Assembly: GCF_004134905.2 (NCBI RefSeq)
Contig: NZ_SDPQ02000002.1
Coordinates: 186,001-250,000 of the forward strand
DNA from: Aeromicrobium ginsengisoli
GTDB lineage: Bacteria > Actinomycetota > Actinomycetes > Propionibacteriales > Nocardioidaceae
DNA length: 64,000 nucleotides
Direction of reading: 5' to 3'
The position numbers and the translations under genes were made by a program. A model generated the notes under the pieces. It did not search any database. It saw only the letters and a list, made by a program, of their open reading frames with translations, and was not told where the DNA came from. Every line of letters begins with the position of its first letter. The first letter of the stretch is position 1. Below, piece after piece: positions 8,160 through 15,666 of the stretch.

Positions 8160-8941
8160 ACCAGATCGACGGCACCGCCCTCGCCCACACGCTGATCGGC
8201 GCCGCCGCCGCGATCGTGGTCACGCTCGGCATCACGTGCGTCGTCGCCAAGCGGATCGGCCGCCACAACGTCATCGACGTCGCGTGGGGCCTGATGTTCT
8301 GCGGCGCCGCCGTGGCCGCGTTCGTGGGCTCGTCGGGGCACGGCGACGACCTCCGCCGGTGGCTGCTCCTGGTGCTGACCGTCGCCTGGGGCTTGCGACT
8401 CGCGATCCACATCGGTGTGCGCAGCCGCGGTCACGGGGAGGACCCGCGCTACGCCAAGCTGCTCGAGGGCAAGGGCGAGCTGGGGATCATCCTCATCGTG
8501 TACGTCCTGCAGGGCGGCATCGCGTTCTTCGTCGCGCTCCCGGTGATGGTCGGGTCCCTGACGCACGGCTCCGTCGGCGTCCTGGCGTACGCCGGTGTGC
8601 TGCTGTGGGTCGTCGGCATCGCGTTCGAGGCGATCGGCGACCGCCAGCTCGCGGCCTACAAGGCCGATCCCGATCGCGGCCCGGTCATGGACCGTGGCCT
8701 GTGGGGCTGGACCCGTCACCCCAACTACTTCGGTGATGCCTGCGTGTGGGTCGGCCTGTTCCTCGTCGCTGCCGAGCACTGGCCCGGCGTCCTGACGATC
8801 CTGTCGCCGGCGCTCATGGTCTACCTGCTCGCGTTCGGCTCGGGCAAGCGTGTTCTCGAGCGCCACATGGCCGAGCGCCCCGGCTATCGCGCGTACATGG
8901 ACCGCACCTCGGGCTTCTTCCCGCTGCCGCCGCGCCGCTGA
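8156..8941 (+). CDS. DUF1295 membrane protein (steroid 5-alpha-reductase-like fold)
   Basis: A 261-residue polytopic membrane protein, start ATG overlapping the DUF1365 stop (ATGA). Several hydrophobic helices are followed by the family hallmark GLWGWTRHPNYFGDACVW near residues 180-200, shared with 3-oxo-5-alpha-steroid 4-dehydrogenases and isoprenylcysteine methyltransferases. A longer open frame starting at 8036 runs through DUF1365 out of frame and is not used. It is the last gene of the FAD-oxidoreductase operon, with a strong hairpin terminator 16 bp downstream. Its mycobacterial counterpart (Rv0446c) also sits beside sigK. Substrate unknown; a lipid reductase/desaturase-partner role is only inferred. 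Confidence 0.85.
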   Translation: MNQIDGTALAHTLIGAAAAIVVTLGITCVVAKRIGRHNVIDVAWGLMFCGAAVAAFVGSSGHGDDLRRWLLLVLTVAWGLRLAIHIGVRSRGHGEDPRYAKLLEGKGELGIILIVYVLQGGIAFFVALPVMVGSLTHGSVGVLAYAGVLLWVVGIAFEAIGDRQLAAYKADPDRGPVMDRGLWGWTRHPNYFGDACVWVGLFLVAAEHWPGVLTILSPALMVYLLAFGSGKRVLERHMAERPGYRAYMDRTSGFFPLPPRR

Positions 8942-8956
8942 CGCGCCCCGGACACG

Positions 8957-8994
8957 ACGATGGGCCGCCTCCCGTGAGGGAGACGGCCCATCGT
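8957..8994. terminator. Bidirectional hairpin terminator
   Basis: ACGATGGGCCG (8957-8967) pairs with CGGCCCATCGT (8984-8994). The inner stem TCCC/GGGA closes on a GTGA loop with one mismatch. It lies between the convergent DUF1295 and fasciclin genes and can serve both. No long T-tract. Confidence 0.75.
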
Positions 8995-9007
8995 GTGGGT
9001 GATGCGC

Positions 9008-9658
9008 TCAGGCGGGCGGCATCAGGACGTTGTCGATCAGGTAGACCGTCGCGTTGGCGGTCTTGACGCCGCCGCAGATGACGGTGGCCTGGTCGCCGCC
9101 GACCTTGATGTCGTTGCCCGAACCGGTGACCTCGAGGTCGGCACCGTTGACGGTCTTGTGGGACCCGTCGATGTCGGCCGGAGCGATCTGTCCGGGGATC
9201 ACGTGATAGGTCAGGACGCTCGTCAGGGTGTCGGCACCGGCGGGGGTGCTGAGCGTCTTGAGCGTCTTCGCGTCGAGCTTGGCGAACGCGGAGTCGACCG
9301 GTGCGAACACCGTGAACTCAGCGCCGTTGAGCGTGTCGACGAGGTTGACGTCGGGGTTCAGCTGACCGGAGACGGCCTTGACCAGCGTCTTGAGCAGCGG
9401 GTTGTTGCTCGCCGCGGTCGCGACCGGGTCCTGCGCCATGCCGCTGACCGAGCCGGCACCGTCCGGGACGGCCTTGGCGTAGTCGGCGCAGCCCGCACCG
9501 ACCAGGTCGGCAGCCGGATCGGCCGCGGCGGAGCTGGTGGTCTCGGCCTTGGGCGATCCTTCGGACTTGTCGTCGCTCGAGCCGCACGCCGCGGTGAACA
9601 ACGACAACGAGACGGCCGCCGTGACGGCGAAGGTCTTCACAGTTGTACGCATCTTCAT
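9008..9658 (-). CDS. Fasciclin-domain lipoprotein (MPT83/MPT70-like)
   Basis: A 216-residue exported protein starting at the ATG at 9658, preceded by AAGGAGAG; the frame stays open upstream but into the neighbouring gene's 3' end. Signal sequence with lipobox FTAAC and lipidated Cys25, then a Ser/Asp/Ala-rich linker and one FAS1 domain. The H1 and H2 signatures are readable as [16 protein letters not shown] and LTYHVIPG. In mycobacteria the fasciclin proteins MPT70 and MPT83 are the best-known SigK targets. Here the gene sits 26 bp after a molybdopterin oxidoreductase in an operon with a SigK-like promoter, which strengthens the link. Probable role in surface adhesion or as a periplasmic partner of the oxidoreductase; unproven. 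Confidence 0.9.
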   Translation of the reverse strand: MKMRTTVKTFAVTAAVSLSLFTAACGSSDDKSEGSPKAETTSSAAADPAADLVGAGCADYAKAVPDGAGSVSGMAQDPVATAASNNPLLKTLVKAVSGQLNPDVNLVDTLNGAEFTVFAPVDSAFAKLDAKTLKTLSTPAGADTLTSVLTYHVIPGQIAPADIDGSHKTVNGADLEVTGSGNDIKVGGDQATVICGGVKTANATVYLIDNVLMPPA

Positions 9659-9684
9659 CTCTCCTTGTTGGGGTTGGGGTCGTG

Positions 9685-11226
9685 CTACTCGACGCGGAAC
9701 TGGACGCTGTGCCAGCCGGTCGTCCCGTTCGGGCGAATGCTCGCCCGATCGGAGGTCTGGGTGTCGCCGTCCTTGGTCGTGGCGCGGACGGTCAGGGTGT
9801 GGTTGCCGGGCGTCGCGTCGTCCCACTGCCAGCTCCACTGGCGCCAGGTCTCGACGGTGTCCTCGGTGCCGAGCTTCGCGGCCTGCCACGGGCCCTTGTC
9901 GACCCGCACCTCGACCTGCTCGATGCCGACGGTCTGCGCCCAGGCGACGCCGCCGACGCGCACGCGGTCGGCCGGGAAGGTCTGGAACGACTTCGGCACG
10001 TCGATGCGCGACGAGAACTTGATCGGCGCCTCGGCGTCGTACTCACGCGTCGTCCAGTACGCCTTGAAGTCCGCGAAGCGCGTCACCTCGAGGTCAGTCA
10101 GCCACTTGGTCGCGGAGACGTAGCCGTACAGGCCGGGCACGACGAGGCGGGCCGGGAAGCCGTGCGCCAGTGGGAGCGGCTCGCCGTTCATGCCGATCGC
10201 GACCATCGAGCTGCGGTCGTCGGTGAGCGCCTCGAGCGGGGTGCCGGCGGTCCACTTGTCGGCGCTCGTGCTCTTGACCGCGTCGGCGCCCGACTTCACC
10301 CCGGCCTGCTCGAGCAGGTCCTTGACCAGCACGCCGGTCCACACGGCGTTGCCGACGTAGGGTCCGCCGACCTCGTTGGAGACGCAGGTCAGCGTGATGC
10401 GGTGCTCGGCGAGCGGCATGTCGAGGAGGTCGCGGAAGCTGAGGTTGACCTCGTTGTCGACCATGCCGTGGATGCGGAGGTTCCAGCCCTCGGCCGGTAC
10501 GTCGGGGATCCGCAGCGCGGTGTCGACGCGGTAGAAGTCGCGGTTCGCCGTCACGTACGGGCTGATGCCCGTGACGTCGACCTGCGTCCCGGCGGGCACC
10601 GGCGGAGCGGCGACGGCGGGCTTGGGCAGCCGGATCCCGGCGCGAGACGCGACCGCTGCCGCCGTGCCGTACAGCGAGTTGACGACGCCGCCGACGACGA
10701 CGAGAGCGCCGACGCCGATCACGGCCTTGAGGAAGTCGCGGCGGCGCAGCAGCCCGGCCGGAGCCGCCTCGCGCGTACGTCGGAGGGTGACCAGCAGGAT
10801 CGCGAGCGCGGCAAGGCTGACGGCGACGGTCAGCAACGAGGGAACGAGGGTGAGGGCCCGGCTCGCGGTGGCCGTGCGGTCCACGGCTGCGGCGGCCACG
10901 GCGATCAGCCCGATGACCGCCACGCCAGCGGTGGCGATCGCCGGTCGGGTGCGGCCGATGATCCCGGCAACGGCGGCGAGCAGTGCGAGCGTCGCCACGA
11001 CGCCGCCGATGAGCACCGGCTTGTCGTTGGTGCCGAACTGCTCGACCGCGAAGTCCTTGAGCATCGGTGGCGCCAGGTCGATCGCCCGGTTGCCGACCGA
11101 CTCGATCGGTGACGGCACGCCGTTGAGGAGCGCAGCGACCGCCGTACCGGTGGCCACTCCGGCCGCGGCGGCCAGCACGCCCGCCAGTGCGCCGGCCCAC
11201 CATGGGCTCTTCGACTCCGTGTTCAC
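9685..11226 (-). CDS. Membrane-anchored molybdopterin-dependent oxidoreductase (sulfite-oxidase fold) with internal Tat motif
   Basis: A 513-residue protein, GTG start at 11226. Five hydrophobic helices lie at about 10-34, 70-90, 97-116, 128-147 and 167-185. They are followed by an extracytoplasmic sulfite-oxidase-type Moco domain; Cys281 in TCVSNEVGG is the expected Mo ligand. A C-terminal Ig-like dimerisation domain follows. Immediately before the fifth helix is RRRDFLK, a twin-arginine motif, so the folded cofactor domain may be exported by Tat after Sec inserts the first helices. The SigK-like -10 ends 6 nt before the GTG, predicting a leaderless mRNA. Substrate unknown; methionine-sulfoxide or sulfite chemistry is possible by analogy. 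The fasciclin gene follows in the same operon. Confidence 0.9.
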   Translation of the reverse strand: MNTESKSPWWAGALAGVLAAAAGVATGTAVAALLNGVPSPIESVGNRAIDLAPPMLKDFAVEQFGTNDKPVLIGGVVATLALLAAVAGIIGRTRPAIATAGVAVIGLIAVAAAAVDRTATASRALTLVPSLLTVAVSLAALAILLVTLRRTREAAPAGLLRRRDFLKAVIGVGALVVVGGVVNSLYGTAAAVASRAGIRLPKPAVAAPPVPAGTQVDVTGISPYVTANRDFYRVDTALRIPDVPAEGWNLRIHGMVDNEVNLSFRDLLDMPLAEHRITLTCVSNEVGGPYVGNAVWTGVLVKDLLEQAGVKSGADAVKSTSADKWTAGTPLEALTDDRSSMVAIGMNGEPLPLAHGFPARLVVPGLYGYVSATKWLTDLEVTRFADFKAYWTTREYDAEAPIKFSSRIDVPKSFQTFPADRVRVGGVAWAQTVGIEQVEVRVDKGPWQAAKLGTEDTVETWRQWSWQWDDATPGNHTLTVRATTKDGDTQTSDRASIRPNGTTGWHSVQFRVE

Positions 11227-11232
11227 ACACGT

Positions 11233-11260
11233 GGTTCGCCGCGAGCGTCCGCCTGGATTG
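11233..11260 (-). promoter_or_regulatory. Candidate SigK-type promoter of the molybdopterin oxidoreductase-fasciclin operon
   Basis: Read on the minus strand: CAATCC (11260-11255), 16 nt, CGAACC (11238-11233), then 6 nt to the GTG start. The -35 hexamer and spacing are identical to those of the element at 6107. Confidence 0.6.
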
Positions 11261-11301
11261 GTCTGATCGGGAAATCCCTCCGACGGGCCGGGAGCTCACG
11301 C

Positions 11302-11333
11302 CGAGAGCCCGGCCCCGAGGGGCCGGGCTCTCG
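11302..11333. terminator. Strong perfect hairpin terminator
   Basis: CGAGAGCCCGGCCCC (11302-11316) and GGGGCCGGGCTCTCG (11319-11333) form a perfect 15-bp inverted repeat with a 2-nt centre. It lies just downstream (minus strand) of the 98-residue membrane protein gene and isolates it from the SigK-like promoter beyond. Confidence 0.8.
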
Positions 11334-11345
11334 CGGTGCGCGGGT

Positions 11346-11642
11346 TCAGGCGACGGCCGGCATCCTGCTGCGACGGCGGCTGGCGACGCGGTGTCCCAGG
11401 GCGACCAGCCCGAAGCCGACGGCGAAGATCGCGCAACACACCAGTCCGTACCCGACCGGTATCGTGTCCGGGTCCTTCGGGAACGCCGAGTCGTCCCCGC
11501 CAACCCACATGCGGGTCAGGTAGAGGCCCTGGAACACGAACGCCCAGAGGTAGGCGATGGCGTACGCCAGGTTGGCGGCGAGGTGTGACCGGAGGAAGAA
11601 CCCCAACGGGAACGCGAGCAGGATCGTGACGATGGCGATCAT
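11346..11642 (-). CDS. Small membrane protein, unknown function
   Basis: 98 residues with an N-terminal hydrophobic helix (IVTILLAFPLGFFL), a second and third segment around AYLWAFVFQGLYLTRMWV, a short polar loop with GGDD and KDPDT, and a C-terminal helix (YGLVCCAIFAVGFGLVAL) ending in an Arg-rich tail. It follows the 123-residue membrane protein gene by 9 bp on the same strand, so the pair is probably co-transcribed and may form a complex. I do not recognise the family. The pair lies back-to-back with a NarL-type two-component system and could be its target. Confidence 0.6.
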   Translation of the reverse strand: MIAIVTILLAFPLGFFLRSHLAANLAYAIAYLWAFVFQGLYLTRMWVGGDDSAFPKDPDTIPVGYGLVCCAIFAVGFGLVALGHRVASRRRSRMPAVA

Positions 11643-11651
11643 GACGACACC

Positions 11652-12023
11652 TCAATCCATCACGGCGGCCGACCGCCGTGCCGGTGAGAACATCAGCACG
11701 AGCGACGTGAGCGTGAGGATGGTGAAGACCGTCACCAGGACCTTGATGAAGGCCTCGACGTCCATGAAGAACGCGGGCAGCGCGGTGAGCATCGAGACGA
11801 TGCGGGCACCGGCGACGACCCGGATGGCCGCTCCGCTCGCCGAGCGCCACGCGATGACCACGGCGACGATCGTGATCAGGCCGCAGATCGAGCCCAGGAT
11901 GAGGATGCCCAGCGGTGGGCCGACCTCGCCGTCTGACGGCGCCTCCAGGAAGCTCGGCAGATCGAGGACGCCGAGCAGACCCGCGAGGGCGAGTCCGACT
12001 TTGTTCTTGGTCGTGAGGGTCAT
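11652..12023 (-). CDS. Small membrane protein, unknown function
   Basis: 123 residues with an ATG start and a clear AAGGAG ribosome site. The chain shows four hydrophobic segments (KVGLALAGLLGVLDLPSF; GILILGSICGLITIVAVVIAW; a middle helix; VLVTVFTILTLTSLVLMF) and no recognisable catalytic motif. It is the first gene of a two-gene unit with the 98-residue membrane protein and is divergent from the response-regulator gene at 12176. No family is recognised; regulation by the adjacent two-component system is a guess from position. Confidence 0.65.
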   Translation of the reverse strand: MTLTTKNKVGLALAGLLGVLDLPSFLEAPSDGEVGPPLGILILGSICGLITIVAVVIAWRSASGAAIRVVAGARIVSMLTALPAFFMDVEAFIKVLVTVFTILTLTSLVLMFSPARRSAAVMD

Positions 12024-12175
12024 GATGTGCTCCTTGTGTGGAAGGTGGATCCACGGTCGCCCGGCTCACGTGCCCCCGACAGGTGTGCCGATTCCTCATT
12101 GTCCGGAGTTCCTCCCGGTCCGTATAGGTGTACGTTCCCGGGTCTTTTGCCCTGATTTCTCGGCATCATGAGGGG

Positions 12176-12832
12176 GTGACCCCCGAACGCATCCGCGTCG
12201 TGCTCGCCGACGACCATCCCGTCGTACGTGGTGGGCTGCGCGCGCTCCTCGAGTCGATCGACGGCTACGAGGTCGTCGGCGAGGCGGTCGACGGTGAGGG
12301 CGCGGTGCGTGAGACCCAGCTCCAGCGACCCGACGTCGTGCTGATGGACATCCGCATGCCGGGCATCGACGGGCTCGAGGCCACCCGCCGCCTCCGTGCG
12401 GCCGTCCCCGAGGCGATGGTCCTGGTGCTCACGATGTTCGACGACGACGACACGGTCTTCGCCGCGATGCAGGCCGGCGCCCGGGGCTACCTCCTCAAGG
12501 GCGCCCAGCAGGACGAGATCGACCGCGCGATCCGGGCCGTCGTCGCCGGTGAGGCGATCTTCGGGCCGGGCGTCGCGGCGCGGGTCCTCGGCCACTTCAG
12601 TGAGCCGCGGGTCGTCGCAGACGTGCCGTTCCCCGAGCTGACCGATCGCGAGCGCGAGGTGCTCGACCTCGTCGCCGCGGGCAAGCGCAACCACGCGATC
12701 GCCGACGAGCTGGCCCTGGCGCCCAAGACCGTCGCCAACCACATCTCGTCGATCTTCGCCAAGCTCGCGGTGTCCGACCGGTCGGCCGCGATCGTCCGCG
12801 CCCGCGACGAGGGCCTCGGCAGGTCGCGATGA
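12176..12832 (+). CDS. NarL/FixJ-family response regulator
   Basis: 218 residues from the GTG at 12176. The receiver domain has the acidic pair Asp12-Asp13 and phospho-acceptor Asp58 (VLMDIRMPG). A LuxR-type helix-turn-helix follows at the C-terminus (LTDREREVLDLVAAG ... PKTVANHISSIFAKL). A longer GTG start at 12128 is possible, but family alignment favours 12176. The spacing to any Shine-Dalgarno is poor, and CATCAT 6 nt before the GTG would suit a leaderless mRNA. The histidine kinase gene overlaps by 4 bp, so the pair is a dedicated two-component system. Stimulus unknown. Confidence 0.92.
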   Translation: MTPERIRVVLADDHPVVRGGLRALLESIDGYEVVGEAVDGEGAVRETQLQRPDVVLMDIRMPGIDGLEATRRLRAAVPEAMVLVLTMFDDDDTVFAAMQAGARGYLLKGAQQDEIDRAIRAVVAGEAIFGPGVAARVLGHFSEPRVVADVPFPELTDREREVLDLVAAGKRNHAIADELALAPKTVANHISSIFAKLAVSDRSAAIVRARDEGLGRSR

Positions 12833-14586
12833 GCGACTGGTTCCTGGGCGCGAGCATCGCGTTGCTCGGAGTCGTGACCGCCGTCAGCGGCCTGGGGCTG
12901 GTGCTCGTGCGACGCGCGTCGGTGTCCGGCGCGCTGCTGGTGCTTGTCGGGCTGTCGGGTCTCGCCGCCCTCGTGCTCCACGCGCGTGGAGAGGCGCGCG
13001 ACGTCGAGTGGGCGCTGGCGATCGGGTCCACGATGCTCGCGTTCCCGCTCGCGGTGGCGGCCTACCCGCGGTGGAGCTGGCGCAACCCGGTCGACTTCAC
13101 GGCCGTGACGACATTCGCCGCCGGCGGAATCATTGCCGCCGCTGCACCTCGTGAGTCGCACACGGCCGACGCGATGGCGGTCGTGATCGGACTGGGTGTC
13201 ATCGTGCACGTCTGGTGGCGTGTGGAGACGGCAGACGGCGAAGTGCGCGTCCCCTTGCAGTGGTTCGCGGTGACCGCCGGGACGGTCGGCCTCGTCGGCG
13301 GGTTGCTGCTGTTCTCGGCTGAGGGGGCGTCCTCCAACACGCCGGTGTCCGTCGTGGCCCTGATGTGCGCCGCGATCGCGCCGGCCATGGTGATCGGGAT
13401 GATCCGTCCCGACGTGGTCGACGTCCGCGGCCTCATCGTCTGGGGCGTGGTCGCCTGCGTGACCGCCATCGCGTACGTCTCGGTGTTCGCCGGCGTCGTG
13501 TCGCTGCTCGCCTGGTCGGACGCACCCGATGCTTCAGCGGGGGCGCTGGGGGTGATCGGCGCGGTCATCGCGTTCGGCTTCCACCCCGTCATGGTCATGC
13601 TGCGCGGCGTCGTCGACCAGATGCTCTTCGGCGACCGGCCCGACCCGTTGCAGGCGGCCACCCGTGTGGTCGATCGCATCGGCGACGACCCCGTGCTCGC
13701 CTTGCGGGCCATCCGTGAGGCGCTGGTCCTGCCGTACGCGTGCCTGCGCGCCGAGGGCAAGACCCTCGCGACGTCCGGCACCGAGGTCACCCACACGCGC
13801 ACGCTGCCGCTCCAGCTCGGCGACGACGCGGTCGGCGAGGTCGTGGTCGGGCTGCGCGCCGGCGAGCTCGTGCTGGCGGCCGACGACGAGCACGTCCTGC
13901 GGATCGTGGCACCGCTGCTGGCCCAGACCCTGCGCGCGACGGCTCTCGCCCGCGACCTGCAGGAGTCCCGTGGCGCTGCCATCGCTGCCATCGAGGACGA
14001 GCGTCGCAGGCTCCGGCGCGACCTCCACGACGGTCTGGGGCCGACCTTGTCCGGAGTGGCGTTCTCCGCCGATGCCGCCCGCAACCACCTCACGAGCGAC
14101 GTCGCCGCAGCCGACGCCTTGCTGGCCCGGCTGCGCGATGACACGACCCAGGCGATCGGCGAGGTTCGCCGCCTGGTCGAAGGGTTGCGCCCGGCGACCC
14201 TCGACGAGCTCGGGCTCGTGGGAGCCGTCAGGCAGCACGCGGCGAACCTGCATGCCGCCGAAGGCAAGGTCCTGCAGGTCAGGATCGACACCCCGGAGGC
14301 GCTGCCCGACCTCTCCGCGGCGGCTGAGGTGGCGGCCTACCGGATCGTCGTCGAGTCGCTCACGAACGTCGCTCGGCACGCGTCGGCGACCACGGTCGAG
14401 GTCAGCATCTCCGCCGATGACGGCGTGCTGCACCTGTCGGTGCACGATGACGGCGCCTGCACGCAGACGTGGAAGCCGGGGGTCGGGCTGTCGTCGATGC
14501 GCGAGCGAGCCGAGCAGGTCGGCGGGAGCGTGGTTGCCTCGGCGCACCGCGACGGCGGTCGTGTCGACGCCGTCATCCCGATCTGA
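12829..14586 (+). CDS. Sensor histidine kinase (HisKA_3/NarL-type, polytopic)
   Basis: 585 residues, ATG overlapping the regulator stop. The first roughly 255 residues contain about eight or nine hydrophobic helices with no large extracellular loop, suggesting that an intramembrane signal is sensed. A linker with the motif VDQMLFGDRPDP, common in actinobacterial kinases of this class, leads to a GAF-like region. The dimerisation/phosphoacceptor box is ERRRLRRDLHDGLGP with His400. The HATPase domain has AYRIVVESLTNVARHA (N-box) and GVGLSSMRERA (G-box). It should phosphorylate the regulator encoded just upstream. Convergent with the gene starting at 14907, whose stop is 3 bp away. Confidence 0.93.
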   Translation: MSDWFLGASIALLGVVTAVSGLGLVLVRRASVSGALLVLVGLSGLAALVLHARGEARDVEWALAIGSTMLAFPLAVAAYPRWSWRNPVDFTAVTTFAAGGIIAAAAPRESHTADAMAVVIGLGVIVHVWWRVETADGEVRVPLQWFAVTAGTVGLVGGLLLFSAEGASSNTPVSVVALMCAAIAPAMVIGMIRPDVVDVRGLIVWGVVACVTAIAYVSVFAGVVSLLAWSDAPDASAGALGVIGAVIAFGFHPVMVMLRGVVDQMLFGDRPDPLQAATRVVDRIGDDPVLALRAIREALVLPYACLRAEGKTLATSGTEVTHTRTLPLQLGDDAVGEVVVGLRAGELVLAADDEHVLRIVAPLLAQTLRATALARDLQESRGAAIAAIEDERRRLRRDLHDGLGPTLSGVAFSADAARNHLTSDVAAADALLARLRDDTTQAIGEVRRLVEGLRPATLDELGLVGAVRQHAANLHAAEGKVLQVRIDTPEALPDLSAAAEVAAYRIVVESLTNVARHASATTVEVSISADDGVLHLSVHDDGACTQTWKPGVGLSSMRERAEQVGGSVVASAHRDGGRVDAVIPI

Positions 14587-14589
14587 CGT

Positions 14590-14907
14590 TCAGCGCTGGT
14601 GCAACGCCTCGAGCTGCTGCTCGGTGTCTGCGAGCCGCTTCTCGAGCTCGGCGATCCGGTCGTAGAGATCGACGAGCGTCACGCCGTTCGCGACGACGCC
14701 GGGGCGCTGCGAGTTCCGGCGGACGAACGCCTCCCGGCTCTCGCCAGCCGCCTGCTGGAAGCCGGTCGGGGCTGCGCCGCCCCCGCCGGTCTGCATCGCC
14801 CCGACGTGCTGTGACTTCTTCTGGAGCTTCATCACGAGGATCGCGCCGAGCACGAACACGACGACCGCGGCGGCAGGGATCAGCAGATAGATCAGCTCGT
14901 TCGACAT
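14590..14907 (-). CDS. Small membrane-anchored coiled-coil protein
   Basis: 105 residues: a short N-terminal segment, one transmembrane helix (LIYLLIPAAAVVVFVLGAILVM), a Gly/Gln-rich flexible stretch (MQTGGGGAAPTGFQQA), and a C-terminal amphipathic helix likely to be a coiled coil (LYDRIAELEKRLADTEQQLEALH). ATG start with a GGGGGA-type ribosome site. No enzyme motif; probably an oligomeric membrane scaffold. I do not recognise a named family. It sits between two two-component systems and is convergent with the kinase. Confidence 0.6.
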   Translation of the reverse strand: MSNELIYLLIPAAAVVVFVLGAILVMKLQKKSQHVGAMQTGGGGAAPTGFQQAAGESREAFVRRNSQRPGVVANGVTLVDLYDRIAELEKRLADTEQQLEALHQR

Positions 14908-14968
14908 GCGACATCCCCCTTCGGATGTGGAGCAGCCTATGGGAACCGCATCGGCCGCGACGCCCCGG

Positions 14969-15514
14969 TCAATCCCTCCAATGCCCCTTCAGCTTCTCCG
15001 CCGCCTCCTTGACCTTGTCGCCGTATCCGTCGTCCAGTGCCTTCTGCCGGATCTCGTTGCGGTACGCCTTGCGCTCGTCGCCCGGCTGCATCGCCCGCAG
15101 CTTGGTCAGGTCGGCCTGGAGCTCGTCGGGCAGGAGCGCGAACACCGCCGCCCTCCGATCGGCCCGACGGTCGGCGCGCTTCTCGATCCGGTCGCCGTAC
15201 TTGCCGGCCTTGGCGTCCGCCGCGACCTTCTTGAGCGCGTCGACCCGCTCCTGGCCCTTGAGCATGCGAGCCGCCTTCATGGCGGCGTGGAACGCGGTGC
15301 GGTCGGCCTTGGCGTCGGCCTTGGCGTCTGACGTCGCCGGATCCTGGCTGAGCTCGGTGTCGAGCGTCGACGCGGTCTGCGCGATCGTCGCCGAGGCGGG
15401 CTGCGAGGACGCGGTGAGCCAGAGCGCCGAGACGAGTGCCGCGGCGATGGCCAGCACGAGTCCGGTGATCCACAGCCGGCGGCCGACGATGGTCTTCAAG
15501 GTGGAAGCGGTCAT
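14969..15514 (-). CDS. Exported/anchored charged helical protein, unknown function
   Basis: 181 residues with one N-terminal signal-anchor helix (WITGLVLAIAAALVSALWL) followed by an extracytoplasmic region rich in Ala, Lys, Arg, Asp and Glu. Repeating helical segments include KADAKADRTAFHAAMKAA and LPDELQADLTKLRAM. The overall look (small, helical, highly charged, extracytoplasmic, beside a two-component system) recalls Spy/CpxP-like stress proteins, but there is no clear LTxxQ motif, so this is analogy only. It is divergent from the OmpR-type regulator, and a 9-bp inverted repeat lies between them. Confidence 0.6.
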   Translation of the reverse strand: MTASTLKTIVGRRLWITGLVLAIAAALVSALWLTASSQPASATIAQTASTLDTELSQDPATSDAKADAKADRTAFHAAMKAARMLKGQERVDALKKVAADAKAGKYGDRIEKRADRRADRRAAVFALLPDELQADLTKLRAMQPGDERKAYRNEIRQKALDDGYGDKVKEAAEKLKGHWRD

Positions 15515-15534
15515 CAGTCCATTCCTTCACGGTC

Positions 15535-15557
15535 ATGGTCGGGCACTTCCCGACCAT
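15535..15557. promoter_or_regulatory. Inverted repeat between divergent genes
   Basis: ATGGTCGGG (15535-15543), 5 nt, CCCGACCAT (15549-15557): a perfect 9-bp inverted repeat located 20 bp from the start of the exported helical protein and upstream of the OmpR-type regulator. It could be an operator for that regulator or an RNA hairpin. No T-tract follows. Confidence 0.45.
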
Positions 15558-15666
15558 CCTCACGTTCGCGGCTCCAGGCAAGGGGATCGTCAAGCCAATG
15601 TTCGAGCGGCGTAAGGATCGTCGGCAGAACCACCTGGGGGAGCCGCCCGTCCTGTTTCATGGAGGC

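Noticed and set aside
12020-12742. Minus-strand open frame opposite the NarL-type regulator
   Set aside because: Shadow frame with no recognisable domain, opposite a clear response regulator.
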